This document shows positions 56,135 to 64,000 of a stretch of DNA of 64,000 bases, piece by piece. Position numbers and translations under genes: made by a program. The notes under the pieces were generated by a model. The model was not told the DNA's origin. It did not search any database and worked only from the letters and a program-made list of their open reading frames with translations. Origin of the DNA: G963676335 sp963676335 (lineage in GTDB: Bacteria; Pseudomonadota; Alphaproteobacteria; Rickettsiales; Rickettsiaceae); assembly GCA_963676335.1 (NCBI GenBank), contig OY781057.1, positions 248,001 to 312,000 of the forward strand, given 5' to 3'. Each line of letters begins with the position of its first letter. The stretch's first letter is position 1.

Positions 56135-57145
56135 TTAAATATGATTATATAAAGAAATATAATTGTTACTTAAATACAATGCTGGTTTTAAATAATTTTC
56201 TTTTTTTAAATTGTCAAATAAGTGTAGATCAGTATTTCCACCTGAAATAATGATCATAATTTTTTTTGAAGAGCTTTGCTTTGTAGCCCAATAGTATGCT
56301 GCAGCCATACTAATAGCACTAGATGGTTCGCAGACAATGTTTAACGATTGCATTAGACATATAGTCCAATACAAAATATCTTTTTCTGGAACTAAAAATA
56401 AATTATCAATTTCTTTCAGATATTTAAATGTCCTTTCTGATAAGGATAAGGTTCTTAATCCATCTGCAATTGTGTCAGGAGATTTGTCAAAACGAAAAAT
56501 ATTTCCATGTTTCAAAGATAAATAAGCGTCATTAGCATTTTCTGGTTCAGATGCAAAAATTTTAATCGAAGAGTTCAAATATTTTTTTGCTAAGATAGCT
56601 CCAGATATTAAACCTCCACCACCACATGAAGCAAATATTGCATCTATATCTGAAGTTTGTTGTAAAGCTTCATAATATAATGTACTTGCACCTAAAAGTA
56701 TATAATCGTTATCTGAAGGAGGGATAAAATGGAATCCTTCTTTTTCTGATAAATATGCTAATTTTTCAGCTTCATGACGAGATTTAGTATAAACGATTTC
56801 GGCTTCATAATTTTTGATGTCTGAAATTTTAGAATGGTTAGTTCCTTGTGGTAAATAAATCCTTGCGTTAATATTCAATTTTTTAGATGCCCAAGCCAAG
56901 CCAATTCCATGATTACCAGTGCTATAAGTGGATACTTTTTGAGGCAATAAATTTTTCTCTGCAAGAGTTAATAAATAATTTAACCCCCCCCTAACTTTAA
57001 AAGCTCCAGTTTTCTGTAAACATTCAAGTTTGAAATAAAACTCATGTCCTAATCGCATATTTAATAAATCAGAAGATATGACTGGAGTTTTTAATAAGAA
57101 AGGAGAAATTCTATTATAAGTTTCAAATACTTTTGGATATAACAT
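56135..57145 (-). CDS. PLP-dependent serine/threonine dehydratase-like enzyme
   Basis: 336 residues of the fold-type II PLP family. The lysine for the Schiff base lies in KTGAFKVRGGLNYL (near residue 52), the substrate/PLP Asn-loop in TYSTGNHGIGLAWASKK, and the PLP-phosphate glycine loop in SCGGGGLISGAILAKK. No C-terminal regulatory (ACT) domain is present, so it resembles catabolic threonine dehydratase, serine racemase or hydroxyaspartate ammonia-lyase; these cannot be separated by eye. It is 27 bp downstream of the RNase gene on the same strand. Confidence 0.85.
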   Translation of the reverse strand: MLYPKVFETYNRISPFLLKTPVISSDLLNMRLGHEFYFKLECLQKTGAFKVRGGLNYLLTLAEKNLLPQKVSTYSTGNHGIGLAWASKKLNINARIYLPQGTNHSKISDIKNYEAEIVYTKSRHEAEKLAYLSEKEGFHFIPPSDNDYILLGASTLYYEALQQTSDIDAIFASCGGGGLISGAILAKKYLNSSIKIFASEPENANDAYLSLKHGNIFRFDKSPDTIADGLRTLSLSERTFKYLKEIDNLFLVPEKDILYWTICLMQSLNIVCEPSSAISMAAAYYWATKQSSSKKIMIIISGGNTDLHLFDNLKKENYLKPALYLSNNYISLYNHI

Positions 57146-57172
57146 TATTTTATAAAAACTTAATTTTTATTA

Positions 57173-59044
57173 TTATTGTTTTTTTTGTTTTTTAACAAAA
57201 GGGTATCGTTTAGTATTCTTTTTTTTATATAATTTTTCATCTTTTATATTTGAGTTAGTATGTTCTACTACAGAGTTTATATCTTTTTCTTTAGGTTCTT
57301 CTTTATTAAGAAGGTCTTGAGGTTCGTTTATTATTATTTCTAATGAAAAACTTTCTACTGTGGTTTGGACGTCAAAAGAAAAATTAATTTTAAAATTATG
57401 CTTATTTTCTAAAAAAATAATCTCATTTTTTCTATAGTTAAGCATATTTGATATAGTATTATAGTGTGCAAATACATTTATAGTTTTAATTGGTGTAGTA
57501 TAAGCATTTATTTCATTTTCTATAGTACGCAATATAACCATAGCATTAGCTTGTTCTAAACGCACAAGTCCTTTTCCACTACAATATGTACATATTGCAG
57601 TATGATTTTCAAGAAAAGAAGATTTTAAACGTTGTCTAGACATTTCAAGTAGACCAAAGTGACTAATATGGCCTATTTGCATGCGAGCTCTATCGATATT
57701 ACAAAATTGGATTAATGTTTTTTCTACTAAATAACGATTATTAATATCTTTCATATCAATAAAATCTATTACTATAAGACCAGAAATGTCTCGTAATCTT
57801 ATTTGTCTAGCTATTTCTTGAGCTGCTTCTAAATTAATTTTGATTGCTGTCTCTTCTACATTTCTTTGCATGATTGCTCTACCTGAATTAATATCAATAG
57901 AAGTTAGAGCTTCTGTTGGATTAATTACTATGTATCCACCAGATGGTAAACTAACCACTGGCTGATAAAGCTTCATAATTTGTTTTTCTACATTAAATTG
58001 AGTAAAAATGGATGTTTGAAATTTATATTCTTTAATTTTATTAACTTTTGTAGGAATTATTTGTTTTGCAAACTTAACTGCTTGCATATAAGCATCGTAT
58101 CCTTGAACTAATACTTCATCTACATGACGATCAAACATATTACGAATAGCTTTTTGAATAACTCCTTCTTCCATATGAATAAACGTAGGAGCAATAGAAT
58201 TTAATGTAATTTCACGTATTTGATTCCATAATTTAGCTAAATAGTCATAATCTCTTTTTATTTCGTATGTATCGCATTCTTGAGCTGCGGTACGAATAAT
58301 TATACTACTTTGACTTAAATCTTGAGGAGAAACTAATTGATTTATAATTTTTTTAAATCTTTTTCTTTCTTCAATGTCTGTTATTCTCCTTGAAATTCCA
58401 TTTTGATATGCCTTGTTTGGCATCAAAATACAATATTTACCGGCAAGAGATAGATATGTAGTAAAGAAAGCTCCTTTATTGCCACGTTCATCTTTTTGAG
58501 CTTGTACTAATAATATTTGATTTTTACGAATAACTTCTTGTATTCTATATTGATGATATAAAGAATACATATTATTTTTTTCATTAATTTGGAAATTACT
58601 TGTATCTGGATTAGTTTCTTCTGCTATTTCATGGATACTATCATTACTAATGTCTAAATTTATTTCTAAAGTATCCAGATTATCATTTTGAAAATTATTT
58701 TTTTGGGTGGAGTCCTTTTTTAAATCCTCCTCTGTGATTTGAGGAGAATTTATTGGTTTAAAATCAAAAAGTTCTTTTGAATCTCTATCTGAGATAGGAA
58801 CATGATAATAATTTGGATGTATCTCTGAAAATGGTAAAAATCCATTTTTTTCTACTCCGTAATCTATAAAAGCAGCTTGTAATGATGGTTCAACTTTTAC
58901 TACTTTAGCCAAATAAATATTTCCCTTTATTAATGATTTATGTGTAATTTCATATTCTAATTCTTGTATTAAATTAGTTTTATCAATTAAAACAGCTCTA
59001 ATTTCATTATTGTAGTTAGCATCGATTAATATTTTGTTACTCAT
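57173..59044 (-). CDS. Ribonuclease E/G
   Basis: Endoribonuclease for mRNA turnover and rRNA processing. 623 residues: an S1 domain at the N-terminus (GNIYLAKVVKVEPSLQAAFI) split by a long charged insert (about 80-165), a catalytic core with the metal aspartates in ALTSIDINSGRAI and GLIVIDFIDMKD, and the Zn-link CTYCSGKG (two cysteines). A short lysine-rich tail follows, much shorter than the E. coli RNase E scaffold. The S1 insert is typical of alphaproteobacterial RNase E. I give no symbol because rne and rng cannot be separated. Confidence 0.93.
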   Translation of the reverse strand: MSNKILIDANYNNEIRAVLIDKTNLIQELEYEITHKSLIKGNIYLAKVVKVEPSLQAAFIDYGVEKNGFLPFSEIHPNYYHVPISDRDSKELFDFKPINSPQITEEDLKKDSTQKNNFQNDNLDTLEINLDISNDSIHEIAEETNPDTSNFQINEKNNMYSLYHQYRIQEVIRKNQILLVQAQKDERGNKGAFFTTYLSLAGKYCILMPNKAYQNGISRRITDIEERKRFKKIINQLVSPQDLSQSSIIIRTAAQECDTYEIKRDYDYLAKLWNQIREITLNSIAPTFIHMEEGVIQKAIRNMFDRHVDEVLVQGYDAYMQAVKFAKQIIPTKVNKIKEYKFQTSIFTQFNVEKQIMKLYQPVVSLPSGGYIVINPTEALTSIDINSGRAIMQRNVEETAIKINLEAAQEIARQIRLRDISGLIVIDFIDMKDINNRYLVEKTLIQFCNIDRARMQIGHISHFGLLEMSRQRLKSSFLENHTAICTYCSGKGLVRLEQANAMVILRTIENEINAYTTPIKTINVFAHYNTISNMLNYRKNEIIFLENKHNFKINFSFDVQTTVESFSLEIIINEPQDLLNKEEPKEKDINSVVEHTNSNIKDEKLYKKKNTKRYPFVKKQKKQ

Positions 59045-59274
59045 TTTTACGAATCCTTGTATTAAAATATCTTGATAAAAAAGCGATATAAGCTTTAATT
59101 TTCTATTGTTTTAGCTTACTATTTTGTTTTCGCTATTCTTAGTAGTACTTATACCGTAACAATATCATTTTAGCAAATTAAATAAATATGCAGCTTTAAA
59201 CATAAATACTCGAATTTTTTTAAGAGCTAAGCTAATAATGAAGAAAAAGCACAAAAGTATTAGTTAATATAAAA

Positions 59275-59877
59275 TTATTTTATAAAAGTTATTAAATAAT
59301 TGTGCATTGTTATTTCTACCATATAGCTATGGATGCTAAATATGTTTTTATTGTCAGCAACGAGTTGATTTTTTCTAATATCAATTTTTTCTATCGCTTT
59401 ATATTGGGATAATAAATTATATGTTAATTCTGCTAAACTGAGAAAATCATTAATACTAATTTTATCAATATATGCATCAATTTTTATATCATAAACACCG
59501 ATATTATTAATATAATTTTTATTGATATTTAATACATGGTTTATATCAAGAGTATTAATTTTTTCTTTAGTCGCTTCAATAATATGTTTTTGCAACTCTT
59601 TTTCTAACGTACAAATATTAAATTTTTGCTCTTTTGACTTATTAAAATTAGAATATAATTCTGCAATTTCTTGTGTAGATATTTTTTGTAAAAAATTTAA
59701 ATGAGAGTTTCTCTCTTTAAAAAAGTTTTTGGTGATTTTGACTTTATTAGTAAAATAGTCGTTTTGATGTGTTAAATAAGGTAGTATTAATGCAAAAGGT
59801 CCTATAAAAATAATAAAAGAAAAGAATATTCTTAAAAATAAGATTCTTTTTATTTCTAAAATTTGCCTTTCTAACAC
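59275..59877 (-). CDS. Hypothetical single-pass membrane protein
   Basis: Not recognised. 200 residues: one membrane helix at about 13-33, a lysine/glutamate-rich helical stretch (40-105) and a small alpha-beta part (125-200) with VYDIKIDAYIDKISINDFLS. This layout (anchor, coil, ferredoxin-like end) resembles PilO/GspM-type assembly proteins, but no such operon is present. It is flanked by about 230 bp before RNase E/G and is divergent from the MFS gene. Confidence 0.55.
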   Translation of the reverse strand: MLERQILEIKRILFLRIFFSFIIFIGPFALILPYLTHQNDYFTNKVKITKNFFKERNSHLNFLQKISTQEIAELYSNFNKSKEQKFNICTLEKELQKHIIEATKEKINTLDINHVLNINKNYINNIGVYDIKIDAYIDKISINDFLSLAELTYNLLSQYKAIEKIDIRKNQLVADNKNIFSIHSYMVEITMHNYLITFIK

Positions 59878-59953
59878 AAATTAAGGGGTTTTATATATAT
59901 AAATAATAGTATATAGATCTAATAAAGGAAAAAATATAAAATTATTAAAATAA

Positions 59954-61195
59954 ATGATATTTCCCATTAAAAACAAAAATATACCTGCTAAACTTTTCAT
60001 TCTAGAGGGATTGTCAGCTTTAGTTCAGTATTATAGTCATCATTTATTTGGGTTTATGGCAGTAAAGATTTCCCAATGCTTTATGCCTAAAACTGATTTA
60101 ATAATACAAATTTTAAATGTATATTTAATTATGGCTATTACTGTATTTGCAAAGCCTATTGGAGCTATAATTTTAGGTAAGATAGGAGATAAACATGGGC
60201 GAATAACTTCAACAAATATAGGATTAATTTGTATTTCCATTAGTTCTTTTATAATAGCTATTTTACCATGTTATACTAATATTGGGTTAATTTCAACTAT
60301 AATATTATTAATGGCACGCATGCTGATTTGCGCTAGTGCTGTTCCTAGCACTGATGGGATAAAAATATATGTATATGAAAATTTATTATTAAAAAATAAA
60401 TGTTTTGGGCAGGGAATCTTAATAGCATTTATAATAGGAGGATCTTTTGTTGCATCTACAGCAACCTTCCTTTTTACATTAAATATATTTCCAGAATATA
60501 GTTGGAGATTTGCTTTTTTGTTTGGAGGAATATTGGATATAGTTTTATTATTTTTAAGGAAAAAAAAATATAAAACAAGCGCTTCAGTTTTCAAAACTGG
60601 GAAAGAGATATCTATGTTTCAACTTATTAAAGAAAATTTAAGACTGTTTATTTTAAGTATTCTTCTGCATGGTATAGTTAGTGGAGCTTATCAATTTAGT
60701 GCAATATTTTTAAGTAACTATACGGCAGGAATATTACATTTAATATCACCCTCTATTATGTACTTTTATACTTCAGCGGGAATAATGCTATATATAATAT
60801 TTTCTATTATAAGTGGTATAGTTTCAGATATTATTTCACGTAGAATTGTTGTCAATGCTGCAATTATTATAGTAATGATCATTAGTATTTTATTTGCTTG
60901 GATATTAAGTTGTGGAAGGGTTAGTTCGGTTTTATATATACTTAATAGTATCGCATTACCTTTTATTACAATTCCAACTTATATGTTATTACAACAGGCT
61001 ATTCCTAGTGAAATTAAGCATAGACTCTATAGTCTATCTCATGCATTAGGTTCAAGCATCATCTCAGCTCCTACGTCATTTTTAGCAACATTAATTTATT
61101 ATAAATCACAAATAAGTTGGTTTCCTATGGTATATTTAACTTTAATGATGGTTATTGCTGGGATTACTATTAATTTAAAAGAGTTTCGGAAATAA
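59954..61195 (+). CDS. MFS transporter, ProP-like (second)
   Basis: 413 residues with about twelve membrane spans. AKPIGAIILGKIGDKHGR is the classical first-loop MFS motif of the metabolite:proton symporter branch, and RMLICASAVPSTDGIK is equivalent to the osmolyte-symporter helix region. It differs clearly from the MFS protein at 30996, in which that loop is degenerate. Rickettsiales often carry several ProP paralogues. Substrate unknown. virB3 follows on the same strand after about 215 bp. Confidence 0.87.
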   Translation: MIFPIKNKNIPAKLFILEGLSALVQYYSHHLFGFMAVKISQCFMPKTDLIIQILNVYLIMAITVFAKPIGAIILGKIGDKHGRITSTNIGLICISISSFIIAILPCYTNIGLISTIILLMARMLICASAVPSTDGIKIYVYENLLLKNKCFGQGILIAFIIGGSFVASTATFLFTLNIFPEYSWRFAFLFGGILDIVLLFLRKKKYKTSASVFKTGKEISMFQLIKENLRLFILSILLHGIVSGAYQFSAIFLSNYTAGILHLISPSIMYFYTSAGIMLYIIFSIISGIVSDIISRRIVVNAAIIIVMIISILFAWILSCGRVSSVLYILNSIALPFITIPTYMLLQQAIPSEIKHRLYSLSHALGSSIISAPTSFLATLIYYKSQISWFPMVYLTLMMVIAGITINLKEFRK

Positions 61196-61412
61196 ATGAT
61201 TTGAACGTAATATTTAGTAATTAGTTCCACAAATGGAGATATTTTTGTAAAAATCTAATATTTTTTGGTTTATGTCGAATAGATTAATGTTCTACCTCAA
61301 TGATTAAGTTATAAATAAGTTCTACTAATAATTAAAAAATTAAAATGTATTGCCTTTATTTGAATTATTGATTTTAATTATATACATATATTTAAAATTA
61401 AAAAATTCAATT

Positions 61413-61706
61413 ATGAGTTACTCATCAAATTTAAAAATAGATCCTCTCTTTGTAGGGTTAACAAGACCTACTTTAATTTTAGGAGTTAGTATTCATTTTG
61501 CTATGTTGAATATATTAGTTTGTACTCTTGCTTATATACAAACTACAAATCTCAAAATTATATTTTTAGGAGCACTATTACATGCCGTAGGATATATATT
61601 ATGCTTTAAAGAACCGCGTTTTATGGAGTTATATATGAACAAATATAGCCGTTGTAATAATTGCAAAAATAAGTTTTATTATATGTCTAATTCTTATAAA
61701 GTGTAG
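61413..61706 (+). CDS. virB3: Type IV secretion protein VirB3
   Basis: Small inner-membrane component of the P-type (vir) secretion system. 97 residues from ATG 61413 (MSYSSNLKIDPLFVGLTRPT), the family N-terminus; the longer frame from 61350 adds an unrelated AT-rich segment. The block DPLFVGLTRPTLILGV is diagnostic and a two-helix hydrophobic hairpin follows. It starts the virB3-virB4 order conserved in Rickettsiales; virB4 begins 17 bp after its stop. Confidence 0.93.
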   Translation: MSYSSNLKIDPLFVGLTRPTLILGVSIHFAMLNILVCTLAYIQTTNLKIIFLGALLHAVGYILCFKEPRFMELYMNKYSRCNNCKNKFYYMSNSYKV

Positions 61707-61723
61707 GAACCTAAGTTAGAAAT

Positions 61724-64000
61724 ATGTTTAAATTAATACGCACGAATACTAGTAAATATAGTAGATCTCAAAAAGAGTTTAGTGAATCTCATTATATTCC
61801 TTATCAATATCACTGGAATAGAAATACTATATTAACAAAAAAAAATGAATTATTGCAGGTAATTAAAATCGGAGGATTCTCATTTGAAACTGCAGATGAT
61901 GAAGATCTAGATGTTCGTAAAAATATGCTTAATCTATTGCTAAAGAATATAGCTTCAGGAAATATTACTCTGTATTTTCATACTATTAGAAGACGTAAAT
62001 CTTTAACATTTGGTAGTTCTGCTGATATTGACCCTACTGTTAAAATGCCTAATGATTTTACTGGTTACTTATCTTCTGAATGGAGAAAAAAATATTCTGA
62101 ATTTAGGTCATTCGTTAATGAATTATATGTTACAGTTCTGTATAAAGCTGATAAAGCTGGGGTAGCAATTTTAGAATATTTATATAAAAAGCTCAAATCT
62201 AGTTCCAATGTTTCTACATGGGAAAAAGATATGAATGAGATGGTAGAAAATTTAGAAGAAATTTCACAGAGAATTTTAAATACTTTTAGAGATTATGATT
62301 CCAAAATGCTAGGAGTAAAAAAAACTGTTAATGGATATAATTGCGAAATATTAGAATTTTTTAGCACAATAATTAATTGTGGACGTATGTCATCTGTTTC
62401 GGTTCCGCGAGATAACATATGTGATTATTTGCCTAATGCCAGGCTATTTTTCAAAGGACGCTCTGTAGAAGCAATAGGGCCTGGGTATCACAAATATGGG
62501 GGTATCGTTAGCATAAAAGAATATGGGCCTACTACTTTTTCTGGAATATTTGATAGATTTTTACAGGTACCGTTTGAATTTATTATGACTCAAAGTTTTG
62601 TATTTTCTAATAGAACTATAGCTATTAATAAAATGCAATTGCAACAAAATAGAATGATTCAAGCTGGAGATAAAGCTGTATCTCAGATAATGGAAATTTC
62701 TAATGCTTTAGATATGGCTATGAGTGGAGAGATTGGTTTTGGGGAACATCATTTTACATTATTATGTATAGCAGATGAAGAAAAAGAACTAGAAAGTATT
62801 TTATCTATGAGTTCTGTTAATTTATCAAATTGCGGAATTCAACCAGTGCGAGAAACAGTTAACCTAGAACCAAGTTATTGGGGGCAATTACCTGGTAATG
62901 TAGATTATATTATCAGAAAATCTATTATCAATACTTTGAATTTGTCTGGTTTTGCTCCTATGCATAATTACCCAATAGGAAAAAAATATGGAAATTATTG
63001 GGGTGAACATGTTACAGTTTTAGATACTACTTCTGGAACTCCATATTTTTTTAGTTTTCATGTTAGAGATGTGGGGCATACGATTATTATAGGCCCTACT
63101 GGAGCTGGAAAAACTGTGTTAATGAATTTTTTATGCGCACAAACTCAAAAATTTAAACCAAGAACTTACTTTTTTGATAAAGATCGTGGAGCAGAAATTT
63201 TTATTAAAGCGCTTGGAGGGATCTATACAATTATTGATACTGGAAAAGAATGTAATTTTAATCCTTTGCAATTGCCAGATACGGGAGAAAATCGGACATT
63301 TTTACTTGAATGGTTAAGACTATTGGTGACAGTTAATAATGAAGAAATATCAGCTGAGGATATTAAATTATTAACAATGGCTATAGATGGTAATTATAGA
63401 TTGGATCCTAAAGATCGAATGCTTAGGAACATAGTTGCATTTTTGGGAATTGATGGTCCAGCTACTTTAGCTGGAAGAATAGCAATATGGCATAGCAAAG
63501 GTTCTCGCGCAAAAGTTTTTGATAATAAAAAAGATAATATAGATTTAACTAGAGCGAGAGTTTTTGGTTTTGAAATGGCGGAATTATTAAAGGATCCAAT
63601 TAGTTTGGGGCCAGTATTATTGTATATTTTTCATAGAATTAATATATCACTTGATGGCTCTCAAACAATGATTATATTAGATGAAGCATGGGCTCTAATT
63701 GATAATCCAATATTTGCACCTAAAATACGTGATTGGCTTAAAGTGCTTCGTAAATTAAACACATTTGTTATTTTTGCTACTCAAAGCGTTGAAGATGCGG
63801 CAAAAAGCAGAATTAGTGATACTTTAATACAGCAAACTGCTACTCAGATATTTTTACCTAATTTAAAAGCAACTGAAATTTATTGTTCATCATTTATGTT
63901 AAGCAAAAGAGAATTTCATATAATAAAAACTATTGATCCATCTTCCAGATATTTTCTAGTAAAGCAAGGGTTGAACGCTATTATAGCACGTATTAACTTA
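61724..64000 (+). CDS. virB4: Type IV secretion ATPase VirB4 (partial, cut by window end)
   Basis: Main energising ATPase of the type IV secretion channel. The frame from ATG 61724 is open to the window edge (759 codons, most of a ~800-residue protein). The N-terminal domain has FGSSADIDPTVKMPND and an element near 560-580; Walker A is GPTGAGKTVLMN (G457 on), and the Walker B block is MIILDEAWALIDNP near residue 650. ATQSVEDAAKSRI follows as the conserved motif after Walker B. The rest of the virB cluster, probably virB6 genes, lies beyond the edge. Confidence 0.95.
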   Translation, partial: MFKLIRTNTSKYSRSQKEFSESHYIPYQYHWNRNTILTKKNELLQVIKIGGFSFETADDEDLDVRKNMLNLLLKNIASGNITLYFHTIRRRKSLTFGSSADIDPTVKMPNDFTGYLSSEWRKKYSEFRSFVNELYVTVLYKADKAGVAILEYLYKKLKSSSNVSTWEKDMNEMVENLEEISQRILNTFRDYDSKMLGVKKTVNGYNCEILEFFSTIINCGRMSSVSVPRDNICDYLPNARLFFKGRSVEAIGPGYHKYGGIVSIKEYGPTTFSGIFDRFLQVPFEFIMTQSFVFSNRTIAINKMQLQQNRMIQAGDKAVSQIMEISNALDMAMSGEIGFGEHHFTLLCIADEEKELESILSMSSVNLSNCGIQPVRETVNLEPSYWGQLPGNVDYIIRKSIINTLNLSGFAPMHNYPIGKKYGNYWGEHVTVLDTTSGTPYFFSFHVRDVGHTIIIGPTGAGKTVLMNFLCAQTQKFKPRTYFFDKDRGAEIFIKALGGIYTIIDTGKECNFNPLQLPDTGENRTFLLEWLRLLVTVNNEEISAEDIKLLTMAIDGNYRLDPKDRMLRNIVAFLGIDGPATLAGRIAIWHSKGSRAKVFDNKKDNIDLTRARVFGFEMAELLKDPISLGPVLLYIFHRINISLDGSQTMIILDEAWALIDNPIFAPKIRDWLKVLRKLNTFVIFATQSVEDAAKSRISDTLIQQTATQIFLPNLKATEIYCSSFMLSKREFHIIKTIDPSSRYFLVKQGLNAIIARINL

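Overview
The window is strongly AT-rich and gene-dense and most likely comes from a chromosome of the order Rickettsiales. I infer this from a lone 16S rRNA gene with no linked tRNA-Ile/tRNA-Ala/23S, virB3-virB4 type IV secretion genes at the right edge, two ProP-like MFS carriers, a rickettsial set of housekeeping genes, and short palindromic repeats that resemble Rickettsia palindromic elements, one of them lying in frame inside a gene. Flagellar genes (fliQ, fliE, flgC, flgB, fliO, fliP and a free FlhB C-terminal domain) together with lipid A and LPS genes point to one of the flagellum-gene-bearing, LPS-making lineages (for example Midichloria-like) rather than Rickettsia itself. No marker in the window fixes the genus.

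Layout. 1-1450: PAP2 phosphatase, antisense tRNA-Leu, a cluster of DnaA-box-like sites (possible oriC) and a small membrane protein. 1530-7907: plus-strand run mutL, 5-formyl-THF cyclo-ligase, dapB, fliQ, waaA, lpxK, lpxL (mismatch repair, lysine/DAP synthesis, lipid A completion, with a flagellar export gene among them). 7955-12819: dnaK on minus, then a secreted HtrA-like protease, holC and obgE on plus. 12820-15785: a decayed gene with IS630 debris, tRNA-Thr, and the minus-strand operon flgB-flgC-fliE. 16199-21275: thiolase, uracil-DNA glycosylase and two near-identical tandem lysine-rich membrane proteins separated by a palindromic element. 21282-29732: a deleted IS remnant followed by a surface-polysaccharide locus (hexapeptide acetyltransferase, Wzm/Wzt-like ABC exporter, broken acyltransferase, two glycosyltransferases). 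29798-37261: degenerate histidine-kinase-like protein, MFS carrier, SulP carrier, mdh, an isocitrate-dehydrogenase-like pseudoenzyme and an M23 peptidase. 37360-41600: the 16S gene, flanked on both sides by IS982 and IS4-like debris.

41641-50042 is a long minus-strand block (hscA, nuoN, yebC, dapE, tRNA-Leu, tig, recA, fabG, tRNA-Thr). 50275-53554 has an AEC transporter on plus and pgpA, a solute-binding protein and psd on minus, with another palindromic element touching the psd stop codon. 53735-55319 is the plus-strand cluster FlhB-C domain, small unknown protein, fliO, fliP. 55379-59877 carries an outer-membrane beta-barrel protein, a PLP-dependent dehydratase, RNase E/G and a small membrane protein on minus. 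59954-64000 has an MFS carrier, virB3 and a virB4 that runs off the window.

Most of the content is envelope building (lipid A, O-polysaccharide export, phospholipids, peptidoglycan trimming) plus core information processing. The points most worth a second look are the palindromic element family with its in-frame copy in flgC and an internal 14-bp repeat of varying copy number, the fast-diverging tandem paralogues, the two likely pseudoenzymes (IDH-like and kinase-like), the free FlhB C-domain, and the DnaA-box cluster.
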